From positions 186,001-250,000 of the forward strand of contig CAJYNG010000022.1 of assembly GCA_913775725.1 (NCBI GenBank): a stretch of 64,000 bases of DNA, in the 5' to 3' direction. A program made the translations under genes and the position numbers. The stretch comes from an uncultured Stenotrophomonas sp. (GTDB lineage: Bacteria; Pseudomonadota; Gammaproteobacteria; Xanthomonadales; Xanthomonadaceae). Below, one piece after another: positions 54,240 to 62,553 of the stretch. The notes beneath the pieces are model-generated. The model made no database searches and was not told the origin of the DNA. It saw nothing but the letters and a program-made list of their open reading frames with translations. Position 1 is the first letter of the stretch. The number at the start of each line of letters is the position of its first letter.

Positions 54240-57200
54240 ATGATTCTCAACTTCTTCCGCTTCGAGCTGCGCGAGCAGCTGCGCTCCCCGCTGCTGTGGC
54301 TGCTGGCCGGTCTGTTCGCCCTGCTTGCCTTCGCCGCCGCGTCCAGCGACGCGGTGCAGATCGGCGGTGGCGCCGGCAACGTGCACAGCAATGCGCCCAC
54401 CGTGATCGCACAGATGCTGGGCATCTTCACCCTGCTCGGCATGCTGGTCACCGCACTGTTCGTCAGCAACGCGCTGTTGCGTGACTTCGAACTCGGCACC
54501 GCCGAACTGATCTTCGCCAGCCCGGTGAAACGCCGCGACTACCTGGCCGGACGCATCGCCGCCGCCCTGGCGGCAGGCTTGCTGGTCTACGTGCTGATCG
54601 CGTTCGGCCTATGGCTGGCACCGTTCATGCCGTGGGTCGATCCCGAACGCATGGGCCCGATCAGCTGGCAGGGCTATGCATGGACGTTCGCAGTCATCGT
54701 CATTCCCAACCTGTTGTTCACCACCGCGCTGCTGTCGCTGCTGGCCGCGGTGACCCGCTCGATCCTGTGGGTCTACATCGGCCTGGTGGCCTACCTGGTG
54801 CTGTATGGCGCCAGCGCGGCCCTGCTGCGCGACATCGACAACACGTGGATCGCGGTGCTGAGCGAGCCGCTGGGCATGCGCGCACTGGGCCGCACGATCC
54901 GCTACTGGTCCACCGCCGAACGCAACAACGGCATTCCCGAACTGGCCGGTTACCTGCTGGCCAACCGCGCCCTGTGGTTGGGTGTGGCTGCCGTACTGTT
55001 CGCCGCCACCTTCGCGCTGTTCCGCACCGAACGCAGCGGCAGCGGCAGTGGCCGTCGGCGCTGGGGCCGCAGGCAGGCGCAACCGGTTGCCGATGCCGCC
55101 GGCATCCGCCCCTCCCGCGCGACGCTGCCGCGCGTGGTACCGGCGTTCACTGCTACCACCGCGTGGCAGCAGTTCCTGCGCCAGGTCCGCTTCGATACAC
55201 GCGGCGTCCTGCGCAGCGTGCCGTTCATCGTGCTGCTGGTACTGGGCCTGGCCAACTTCCTGCCCAGCGCGCTGTTCCGGCAGACCCTGTACGGCACCTC
55301 GATCTGGCCCGTCACCTCGCAGATGATCATGGGGCTGCAGGGCGCCTTCAGCTGGCTGCTGGTGATCATCGTGTTGTTCTTCGCCGGTGAGCTGGTCTGG
55401 AAGGAGCGCAGCGCGCGCATCAATGAAGTGACCGATGCCATGCCGGTGCCGAACTGGGTACCGCTGCTGGCCAAGTTCACCGCACTGCTGGCCGTGATCG
55501 TCTGCTTCCAGGCCGCCGGCGCCTTCGCTGCGATGGGCGTGCAGCTGGCCAAGGGCTACACGCATCTGGAGCCGCTGCTGTACCTGCGCAGCCTGGCGCT
55601 GGATTCGGTGGTGTACGTGCTGATGGGCGGCATGGCGCTGGTGCTGCAGGTGCTGACCAACAACAAATTCGTCGGCTACGCGCTGCTGATCGTGGTGATG
55701 ATCGGCCAGGGCGTGCTGGGCATGCTCGACTACACGCAGAACATCTGCAACTTCGGCAGCTGGCCGATCGCTCCCTATTCGGACATGAACGGCTACGGCC
55801 ACTTCCTCAGCGGACAGCTGGCGTTCCAGGGCTATTGGGCGTTGTTCCTGCTCGCGTTGATGTGCCTGGCGTCCGCGTTCTGGGTGCGTGGTGTCAGCCA
55901 GGGCCTGCGCCAGCGCCTGACCCTGGCCGGGCGTCGCCTGCGCGGTCCGACCGGCGCCTTCGCAGCGCTGGCAGCAGTGGCGTTCGTCGGCGTGGGCGGC
56001 TGGCTGTACTGGAGCACCAACATCCGCAACGAGTTCATCTCGCCCGACCAGCAGCTGAACCTGCAGGCCCGCTACGAGCGCGAGCTGTCGAAGTACCGCA
56101 ACCTGCCGCAACCACGCATTGTCGCCGTGGACAACCGCGTGGACCTGTTCCCGGAATCGCAGTCGATGGTGATCGATGCGAATTGGACGGTGCGCAACAC
56201 CCACGCCACACCGATCCAGGACGTGCACGTCTCGATGGGTGATGACAAGCAGCTGGTTGCGGTCGATCTGGGCGGACAGACCCTGTCGATGCACGACGCC
56301 GCTCTCGGCTACCGCATCTACCGCCTGCAGAAGCCGCTGCAACCGGGTGAAACCCGCAGCGTCCATTTCCGGGTGGTACAGAAGCCCACTGGCATCACCG
56401 CCGGCCAGGCGCCGAGCAACATCGTGGACAACGGCACGTTCTTCAACAGCCGCGTACTGCCGTCGTTCGGCTACAACGAAGGCGCCGAGATCAGCGACCG
56501 CAACGAACGCCGCAAGCGCGACCTGGGTGAGCCGCGGCGCATGCCCAAGCTGGAAGACGAAGCCGCACGCGCCAACACCTACATCTCCAACGATGCCGAC
56601 TGGCTCGACTTCCGCACCACGGTCTGCACGGCACCGGACCAGGTGGCGCTGGCCCCGGGTTACCTCCAGCATGAGACCACGGTCAACGGCCGGCGCTGCT
56701 TCAGCTATGCCATGGACCGGCCGATGCTGAACTTCTACGCTTATCTGTCGGCACGCTGGGAGGTGCGCAAGGCGAAGTACAAGAACATCCCGGTGGAGGT
56801 CTACTTCGACCCGGCGCACGGCTACAACGTGGACCGTATGATCGAAGCGGTGCAGAAGTCACTGGCGTACTACGAAGCGAACTTCACGCCCTACCAGCAT
56901 CGCCAGGTACGCATCATCGAATTCCCCGGCTATGCCCGCTTCGCGCAGTCGTTCGCCAACACCATTCCGTATTCCGAAGCGATCGGCTTCATCGCCGACC
57001 TGCGTGATCCGGACAAGGTGGACTACGTGTTCTATGTGACCGCGCACGAGATCGCGCACCAGTGGTGGGCGCACCAGGTGATCGGTGCCAACGTGCAGGG
57101 CGCGACGGTGCTGTCCGAATCGCTGTCGCAGTATTCGGCACTGATGGTGATGGAGCAGGAGTATGGTCGCCAGCACATGCGCCAGTTCCTCAAGCGCGAA

Positions 57201-57830
57201 CTGGACGGCTACCTGTCCGGCCGCGGCGGCGAAGCCATCGAGGAACAGCCGCTGGAACGCGTGGAGAACCAGCAGTACATCCACTACCAGAAGGGTTCGC
57301 TGGTGTTCTACCGGCTGCGCGAGGAGATCGGCGAGCAGGCGCTTAACCGGGCATTGAAACGTTTCCTGCAGGACAAGGGCTACCAGCAACCGCCCTACAC
57401 CACCTCGCGCGAATTGCTGACCTACATCCGCGCCGAGACCCCGGCCGACCGCCAGCAGCTGGTTACCGACCTGTTCGAGAAGATCAGTTTCTACGACAAC
57501 CGGGTGATGGCCGCCAGCGCCCGCAAGCGCGATGACGGCCGCTACGACGTGACCCTGGACCTGCACGCGGCCAAGCAGTATGCCGACGGCAAGGGCCAGG
57601 AAAGCGACGGGAAGATGGATGACTGGATCGAGGTCGGCGTGTTCGCCAATGGTCCGTCGGGCAAGGAGCGCGACCAGAAGGTGCTGTACCTGCAGCGCCA
57701 CCACATCACCAGCGCCGATCCGAAGATCACGGTGACCGTGGATGAAAAGCCGGATGAAGCGGGCTTCGACCCGTATAACAAGCTGATCGACCGGGTAAGC
57801 GACGACAACCGGCGCAAGGTGACGATGTGA
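54240..57830 (+). CDS. ABC-2 permease fused to M1 zinc aminopeptidase
   Basis: A 1196-residue fusion. Residues 1-~560 are an ABC-2-type permease, with about twelve hydrophobic segments. From residue ~590 follows a periplasmic M1-like metallopeptidase with HEIAHQWWAHQ (His936, Glu937, His940 as zinc site) and a following Glu960 in LSESLSQYSA. The third ligand lies one residue further along than in classical M1 enzymes. With the ATPase it could export and trim a peptide, or link transport to proteolysis at the inner membrane. Substrate unknown; similar fusions occur in Xanthomonadaceae and Bacteroidetes. Confidence 0.88.
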   Translation: MILNFFRFELREQLRSPLLWLLAGLFALLAFAAASSDAVQIGGGAGNVHSNAPTVIAQMLGIFTLLGMLVTALFVSNALLRDFELGTAELIFASPVKRRDYLAGRIAAALAAGLLVYVLIAFGLWLAPFMPWVDPERMGPISWQGYAWTFAVIVIPNLLFTTALLSLLAAVTRSILWVYIGLVAYLVLYGASAALLRDIDNTWIAVLSEPLGMRALGRTIRYWSTAERNNGIPELAGYLLANRALWLGVAAVLFAATFALFRTERSGSGSGRRRWGRRQAQPVADAAGIRPSRATLPRVVPAFTATTAWQQFLRQVRFDTRGVLRSVPFIVLLVLGLANFLPSALFRQTLYGTSIWPVTSQMIMGLQGAFSWLLVIIVLFFAGELVWKERSARINEVTDAMPVPNWVPLLAKFTALLAVIVCFQAAGAFAAMGVQLAKGYTHLEPLLYLRSLALDSVVYVLMGGMALVLQVLTNNKFVGYALLIVVMIGQGVLGMLDYTQNICNFGSWPIAPYSDMNGYGHFLSGQLAFQGYWALFLLALMCLASAFWVRGVSQGLRQRLTLAGRRLRGPTGAFAALAAVAFVGVGGWLYWSTNIRNEFISPDQQLNLQARYERELSKYRNLPQPRIVAVDNRVDLFPESQSMVIDANWTVRNTHATPIQDVHVSMGDDKQLVAVDLGGQTLSMHDAALGYRIYRLQKPLQPGETRSVHFRVVQKPTGITAGQAPSNIVDNGTFFNSRVLPSFGYNEGAEISDRNERRKRDLGEPRRMPKLEDEAARANTYISNDADWLDFRTTVCTAPDQVALAPGYLQHETTVNGRRCFSYAMDRPMLNFYAYLSARWEVRKAKYKNIPVEVYFDPAHGYNVDRMIEAVQKSLAYYEANFTPYQHRQVRIIEFPGYARFAQSFANTIPYSEAIGFIADLRDPDKVDYVFYVTAHEIAHQWWAHQVIGANVQGATVLSESLSQYSALMVMEQEYGRQHMRQFLKRELDGYLSGRGGEAIEEQPLERVENQQYIHYQKGSLVFYRLREEIGEQALNRALKRFLQDKGYQQPPYTTSRELLTYIRAETPADRQQLVTDLFEKISFYDNRVMAASARKRDDGRYDVTLDLHAAKQYADGKGQESDGKMDDWIEVGVFANGPSGKERDQKVLYLQRHHITSADPKITVTVDEKPDEAGFDPYNKLIDRVSDDNRRKVTM

Positions 57831-57839
57831 GGCAACGGG

Positions 57840-57861
57840 GCGCCGGCCTGTGCGCCGGCGC
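57840..57861. terminator. Weak hairpin after the fusion gene
   Basis: GCGCCGGC/GCCGGCGC with a 6-base loop, ten bases after the stop; no T-run. Confidence 0.35.
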
Positions 57862-57883
57862 TCCACGCAACACGTGTGGGCTT

Positions 57884-57921
57884 GGCTCGGCATTACTGTA
57901 GTGCCGAGCCATGCTCGGCAC
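57884..57921. repeat. SMAG monomer with extra half arm
   Basis: GTAGTGCCGAGCCATGCTCGGCAC (57898-57921), a full unit. The left flank GGCTCGGCA (57884-57892) is also complementary to its left arm, so it can make an alternative hairpin. Confidence 0.8.
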
Positions 57922-57945
57922 ATTGTCCACGGCAGCCGCGAAAAT

Positions 57946-58239
57946 TCAGTGCACCGGGGCCTTCGGCCCGAGCAATGCCAGCAGCACATAGACCACGATC
58001 GAGGCGACGGTGCCGAACGCTGCCGGCAACCCGAACGCCCACGCCGAACGGCCCTGCTGGCGCGCCCACTGGGCCAGATGCCAGGCCGCGCCCAGGTTGA
58101 TCAGCCAGGCAATGACGAACACCGGCCACAGCACCATGCCCACCGCGCGTAGCAAGGGCATGGACACCAGCGCGGCAGCGATCGCCGCGACCAGGAAGAT
58201 CAGGGCGGAGCGGGAATGGCGCGATGTGGATGCGTTCAT
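57946..58239 (-). CDS. Small hypothetical membrane protein
   Basis: A 97-residue protein with three hydrophobic segments (about residues 12-27, 30-52, 70-89). Family not recognised. ATG 58239 overlaps the stop of the GNAT gene as ATGA, so the two are translationally coupled. Confidence 0.65.
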   Translation of the reverse strand: MNASTSRHSRSALIFLVAAIAAALVSMPLLRAVGMVLWPVFVIAWLINLGAAWHLAQWARQQGRSAWAFGLPAAFGTVASIVVYVLLALLGPKAPVH

Positions 58240-58700
58240 GCGGCCAACCTGCGCACCATCACCAACACGCGATAGCTGCGGTTGTCGGCTTCCTGCAGCG
58301 GCTTCCAGCCCAGCCGAGCGTACAGGCCGCCATCCAGCGCTTCGGTCTGTAGATACAACTCGGAAACACCCATCCGCGCCGCCTGCGCCGCCGCCTGTTC
58401 CACCAGCGCGCCAGCCAGCCCACGCCCGCGATGGCTGTCGGCCACGAACACGCTGCCCAGCCAGTGCTCGTACTGCGGGAAGGCCTGCATCTCGCGGCGC
58501 TTGAGCTGGACTGCGCCGACCACCTGACCGTCATCGAATGCGGCGATCAGGTGCGGGAAACCTTCGGCGTCCTGCGGCGGGTTGAGCCGCTGCAGTTCCT
58601 GTTCCAGCGACAGGCCGGCGTCCTGGCCCCATTCCGCGTGGTACCACTGGGCCAATTGCTGCCGTGCCGGTGCGTCGGCGGGTAATACCCTGAATTCCAT
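58236..58700 (-). CDS. GNAT family N-acetyltransferase
   Basis: A 154-residue GNAT enzyme. The acetyl-CoA motif is LGSVFVADSHRGRGLAGALVE (split near residue 85), and YARLGWKPLQ completes the fold. ATG 58700 is chosen (MEFRVLPADAPARQQ) with GAGG upstream. Coupled to the small membrane protein gene. Confidence 0.83.
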   Translation of the reverse strand: MEFRVLPADAPARQQLAQWYHAEWGQDAGLSLEQELQRLNPPQDAEGFPHLIAAFDDGQVVGAVQLKRREMQAFPQYEHWLGSVFVADSHRGRGLAGALVEQAAAQAARMGVSELYLQTEALDGGLYARLGWKPLQEADNRSYRVLVMVRRLAA

Positions 58701-58764
58701 GACCAAGCCTCGATCCCGATGTCGCCCAAGGGGATCACGGACGGCGTTCGAAGGGAAGCCTTCT

Positions 58765-58833
58765 GTAGCGTCGAGCCGTGCTCGACTGAGCGGGCATTGT
58801 GCGAAAGGCAGCCGAGCATGGGCTCGGCTCTAC
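58765..58833. repeat. SMAG repeat dimer (mixed subtypes)
   Basis: GTAGCGTCGAGCCGTGCTCGACT faces AGCCGAGCATGGGCTCGGCTCTAC. The two units differ in stem sequence. It separates the SseB-like gene from the GNAT gene. Confidence 0.85.
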
Positions 58834-58840
58834 AGGACAA

Positions 58841-59227
58841 TCAGCCCTGGGCGAAATCCTTGAGGATTTCGCCGATTCCGCTGGGCGAGATCTCGAAGCC
58901 CAGCGGGGTGCCCGGGTTGATCACCACGCCATAGCCACCCGGCACGCGGCGCAGCACGTCCAGCATCAGCCAGCGGATCTGGTGCGGTGCCTGCTGGCCG
59001 TAGATGCCCACCCGCGACGGATCGGTGAACACGGCCACGTGCAGGGTGCCCTGCTTGTCGAACAGCAGCGGGTCGAAGCCGCTGCCGTCGGGGGTGACCA
59101 GGCTGCCGGTCAGCAGCACTATCTCGGAAGCGACGAAGGCCTCCATGAAAGCGCGGATCGGCACCGCCCCGTCCATCGCCGCCTTCAGCAGGGTTTCGAT
59201 CGGGGTGTGCGGGGCGAGGTCGGTCAT
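58841..59227 (-). CDS. SseB-like protein
   Basis: A 128-residue cytoplasmic protein resembling the N-terminal domain of SseB (enhanced serine sensitivity) family proteins: PLLFDKQGTLHVAVFTD, and PGGYGVVINPGTPLGFEISP. Function poorly known. It is flanked on both sides by SMAG dimers. Confidence 0.75.
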   Translation of the reverse strand: MTDLAPHTPIETLLKAAMDGAVPIRAFMEAFVASEIVLLTGSLVTPDGSGFDPLLFDKQGTLHVAVFTDPSRVGIYGQQAPHQIRWLMLDVLRRVPGGYGVVINPGTPLGFEISPSGIGEILKDFAQG

Positions 59228-59258
59228 GGCGATACGGCAGGAGGTCGGGAGGCCTATT

Positions 59259-59333
59259 GTAGAGCCGAGCCCACGCTCGGCTGCCCCTGTCTGCGTTCCG
59301 TAGAAGCGCAGCCGAGCATAGGCTCGGCTCTAC
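59259..59333. repeat. SMAG repeat dimer
   Basis: GTAGAGCCGAGCCCACGCTCGGCT faces AGCCGAGCATAGGCTCGGCTCTAC, both GTAG ends intact. An internal CCGTAGAAG in the centre is another, incomplete GTAG start. Confidence 0.85.
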
Positions 59334-59353
59334 AGCCGCCCAGCCCAGGCCCG

Positions 59354-61066
59354 TCAGCGCCCTAGACGCAAGTCCCGCGCCTTCTGGTCGGTCATCGCCT
59401 TGTCCAGCTCGGCCTGCAGCGCCGGCTGCTGCACGGAGGCATCCAGCACGTACACCTTCACGCCATGCGCGGGCACTTCGGCCTTCAGGGAGGCATCCAC
59501 CTGCAACGAACCGCCGTCCAGCGCATCACGCCAGCGGCCAGCCTGGACGTAACGCGCCACGGTGAGAGTCCTGGCCTGGTCGCCCTTGTTCAGCAGCACC
59601 AGCGCGGTCTGCGCCACCTCACCCTGTTGCAGCACGCGGAAGAACACCGCCTCATCCCCCTGCAGGCGCTCGTTCACCTGCAGGCCGCGCTGCAGCGCCG
59701 GGGTGGCTTCGCGCAGTCGCGCGATGCGCTGCAGCGGCGCGAAGATCGGACTCTTCGGCGCAGCATCCACGCGCGGCTGACCGAAGTAGGCACGGTTGCC
59801 GGCGTGCTCGGCGCGGCCACGCATGAAGCCGGTTTCCGAGCCGTAGTAGACCACCGGAATACCGCGCGCGGTGAACAGCCAGTTATGCGCATCGATGAAA
59901 CCGCTGTCGCTGGCCTGCAGGCGCGGCATGTCGTGGTTGTCGTAGAAGCTCATCAGCTCATACGGGTTGGCGTACGGCCCCCCGCTCAGGTGCAGCGGCT
60001 CGGCCAGGGTCTCGAAGCCCTTGCCGGCGGTGCCGAAGGTCTGCTCCAGTGCGCCGCGCAGCGGGAAGTCGAGCACGCTGACATTGGCGTTGGCCGGCCA
60101 GGTGTGCTCGGCAATGGTCGCCGCGTTGTAGTCGAAGGCTTCGCCGAACATGAACATACCCGGGTGCTTGGCGCGGATGCGCTTCACGAAGGCATGCCAC
60201 CACGGGTGCGGCAGCCAGCCGATGGTGTCGATGCGCAACGCGTCCACGCCCTGCGCGGTCCACTGCAGGTAGGCGCCGACCAGGTAGTCCATCACCGCCG
60301 GATTGTCCTGGTTGAAGTCGGACAGCTCAGCCAGATTGCCGTCGAAGATCGAACCGTCCTTGCCGTCGACCGGACCGATGTTGTTGTAGAACGCGTGCAG
60401 CGGATTGTGCTTCGGATCCAGTTTCTGCGGCGGCAGGTTCTGGTGGTCGGCAATCAGCTTTCCGTCCTTGTCGAAGATCTGGCCGAACTGCGGCTGCCGC
60501 GTCGGCATGGTCCAGGCCGGCGAGCCGTGGTTGCCCACGATATCCAGTACGACCTTCAACCCAGCACCGTGCAGGCCCTTGGTCAGCCCGGCGAAGTCCA
60601 GGTCCTTGCTCGGCAGGTGCTCATCGAGTTTGTAGAAGTTGATGCCCCAGTACCCGTGGTAGCCGGTCTTGCCGCGGTCGGTCAGTGTGCTGGTGCAGCT
60701 GATCGGCTTGCTGCCAGTGAAGGCTTCGTCCGGGTTGTCGATGATGGGGGTGATCCACACCGCGCCGAAGCCCAGGTCGCGGATGTACTGCGCGTTGTCG
60801 AGCACGCCGCGGAAGTCGCCTCCGAGATAGCCGATGTTGCCGTCCACCTTGTCCGGGCATGGCACCGGAATATCGAAGGTGCGGTGCGCGCCACCCTGGT
60901 CACGATGGTCGTTGGACGGATCACCGTTGACGAAGCGGTCGGTGACCACGAAGTACACCGCATCACTGGCAAACGGCTCGGAGGTACCCACATAGTCCGG
61001 ACGCGGCGCGGCCACCGCCTGACCGGCCAGCACCAGGGAAACAGCAACAGACAGCGCACCACGCAT
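59354..61066 (-). CDS. Exported GH13 alpha-amylase-type enzyme
   Basis: A 570-residue glycoside hydrolase of family 13 with signal peptide (MRGALSVAVSLVLAGQAVAA). Catalytic residues are visible: Asp in GVDALRIDTIGW, Glu in GMFMFGEAFD, and Asp in MSFYDNHDMPR. It should cleave starch or maltodextrin in the periplasm or outside. ATG 61066 shares a base with the stop of the MFS gene (TGATG). It is the third gene of a minus-strand maltodextrin operon. Confidence 0.92.
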   Translation of the reverse strand: MRGALSVAVSLVLAGQAVAAPRPDYVGTSEPFASDAVYFVVTDRFVNGDPSNDHRDQGGAHRTFDIPVPCPDKVDGNIGYLGGDFRGVLDNAQYIRDLGFGAVWITPIIDNPDEAFTGSKPISCTSTLTDRGKTGYHGYWGINFYKLDEHLPSKDLDFAGLTKGLHGAGLKVVLDIVGNHGSPAWTMPTRQPQFGQIFDKDGKLIADHQNLPPQKLDPKHNPLHAFYNNIGPVDGKDGSIFDGNLAELSDFNQDNPAVMDYLVGAYLQWTAQGVDALRIDTIGWLPHPWWHAFVKRIRAKHPGMFMFGEAFDYNAATIAEHTWPANANVSVLDFPLRGALEQTFGTAGKGFETLAEPLHLSGGPYANPYELMSFYDNHDMPRLQASDSGFIDAHNWLFTARGIPVVYYGSETGFMRGRAEHAGNRAYFGQPRVDAAPKSPIFAPLQRIARLREATPALQRGLQVNERLQGDEAVFFRVLQQGEVAQTALVLLNKGDQARTLTVARYVQAGRWRDALDGGSLQVDASLKAEVPAHGVKVYVLDASVQQPALQAELDKAMTDQKARDLRLGR

Positions 61067-62553
61067 CACACCACCTCCGGACGGGACGGAACCCACAACA
61101 CGCACAGGCCGGCGATGAACAGGCTGCAGCCGCCCAGCACCAGTACATGCATCGGCTGGCCACCCAGCAGCGTACGCAGGGCGAAGCCGAGCGCGCTGGC
61201 CGCGACCAGCTGCGGGATCACGATGAAGAAATTGAAGATGCCCATGTACACGCCCATCTTCGACGCCGGCACGCTGTCGGACAGCAGTGCATAAGGCAGC
61301 GAAAGAATGGACGCCCAGGCAAAGCCGACGCCGACCATCGACAGCAGCAGCCAGTGCGGGTCGCGGATGAACATCAGCGAGACCAGCCCGGCACCGCCCA
61401 GCCACAGGTTGACCAGGTGGCTCCAGCGCAGGCCGATCGCACGCACCATGAGTGGAATCAGCACCGCCGCCAACGCGGCGAAACCGTTATAGGCGCCAAA
61501 CAGCACGCCCACCCAGTTGGCACCCTCGTTGTAGGCCGCCGACTCCGGTTCGGTCGAACCGAAGTGGGCGCCGGCCACTGCTGCGGTGGTGTAGATCCAC
61601 ATCGCAAACAGCGCGAACCACGAGAAGAACTGCACCCAGGCCAGCCGCCGCATCGTGACCGGCATCGCGCGCAGGTCGCCGACGATGGCGGCCAGCATGT
61701 GCGTGGCCGGCAACGTGCGCGCGAGCGCCAGCAGCAGGCCGTAGCCGGCACACAGGCCGGCCAGCACGTACAGCATCCGGTCGCCCTGCCGCCAGGCGAT
61801 CAGCAGCGCCAGCAGCACGCCCAGTCCCAGCCATACGGCCACCTGCGCCCAGGGCGCCGGACCGCTGATCGTCGCCGCTGCGTGATGTGCCGGCGGCTCG
61901 GCATCATCGAACCCGGCCAGCTCCGCCGGTGAATATTCGCGGGTGCTGACCACCGTCCAGGTGATCGCCGCCAGCAGCACCACCGCGCCGAAGTAGAACG
62001 CATAGCGCACGGTGTCCGGCACTTCACCTGCGGCGGCCGTATTGGCGACGCCGAAGTGGGCCAGGATGAACGGCAGGAAGCTGGCGACGATGGCGCCCAC
62101 GCCGATGAAGAAGCTCTGCATGGCATAGCCGGTCGGGCGCTGGCGCGGTGCCAGCTGATCGCCGACGAACGCGCGGAACGGCTCCATCGATACGTTGATC
62201 GAGGCATCCAGCACCCACAGCGTACCGGCCGCGATCCACAGCGTCGGCGAATTCGGCATCACCAGCAGCGCCAGCGTGGTCAGCACTGCACCGATCATGA
62301 AGTACGGACGACGGCGACCCCAGCGCGTCCAGGTGCGGTCTGACAGGTAACCGATCACCGGCTGCACCAGCAGACCGGTCAGCGGTGCGGCGATCCACAG
62401 ACCCGGTACCGCTTCGATGTCCGCGCCCAGCGTCTCGAAGATGCGGCTGGCATTGGCGTTCTGCAGGGCGAATCCGAACTGGATGCCGAGGAAGCCGAAG
62501 CACATGTTCCAGATCTGCCAGAACGACAGCTGCGGTTTTGCCGTGCGATTCAT
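61066..62553 (-). CDS. MFS maltose/sugar transporter
   Basis: A 495-residue twelve-segment transporter of the GPH/SLC45-like sugar MFS group. N-terminus SFWQIWNMCFGFLGIQFGFALQNAN, then GYLSDRTWTRWGRRRPYF and ASINVSMEPFRAFVGD, as in maltose/sucrose carriers of Xanthomonadaceae. ATG 62553 overlaps the stop of the upstream glycosidase gene as ATGA. Presumed to take up maltose or maltodextrins. Confidence 0.9.
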   Translation of the reverse strand: MNRTAKPQLSFWQIWNMCFGFLGIQFGFALQNANASRIFETLGADIEAVPGLWIAAPLTGLLVQPVIGYLSDRTWTRWGRRRPYFMIGAVLTTLALLVMPNSPTLWIAAGTLWVLDASINVSMEPFRAFVGDQLAPRQRPTGYAMQSFFIGVGAIVASFLPFILAHFGVANTAAAGEVPDTVRYAFYFGAVVLLAAITWTVVSTREYSPAELAGFDDAEPPAHHAAATISGPAPWAQVAVWLGLGVLLALLIAWRQGDRMLYVLAGLCAGYGLLLALARTLPATHMLAAIVGDLRAMPVTMRRLAWVQFFSWFALFAMWIYTTAAVAGAHFGSTEPESAAYNEGANWVGVLFGAYNGFAALAAVLIPLMVRAIGLRWSHLVNLWLGGAGLVSLMFIRDPHWLLLSMVGVGFAWASILSLPYALLSDSVPASKMGVYMGIFNFFIVIPQLVAASALGFALRTLLGGQPMHVLVLGGCSLFIAGLCVLWVPSRPEVV

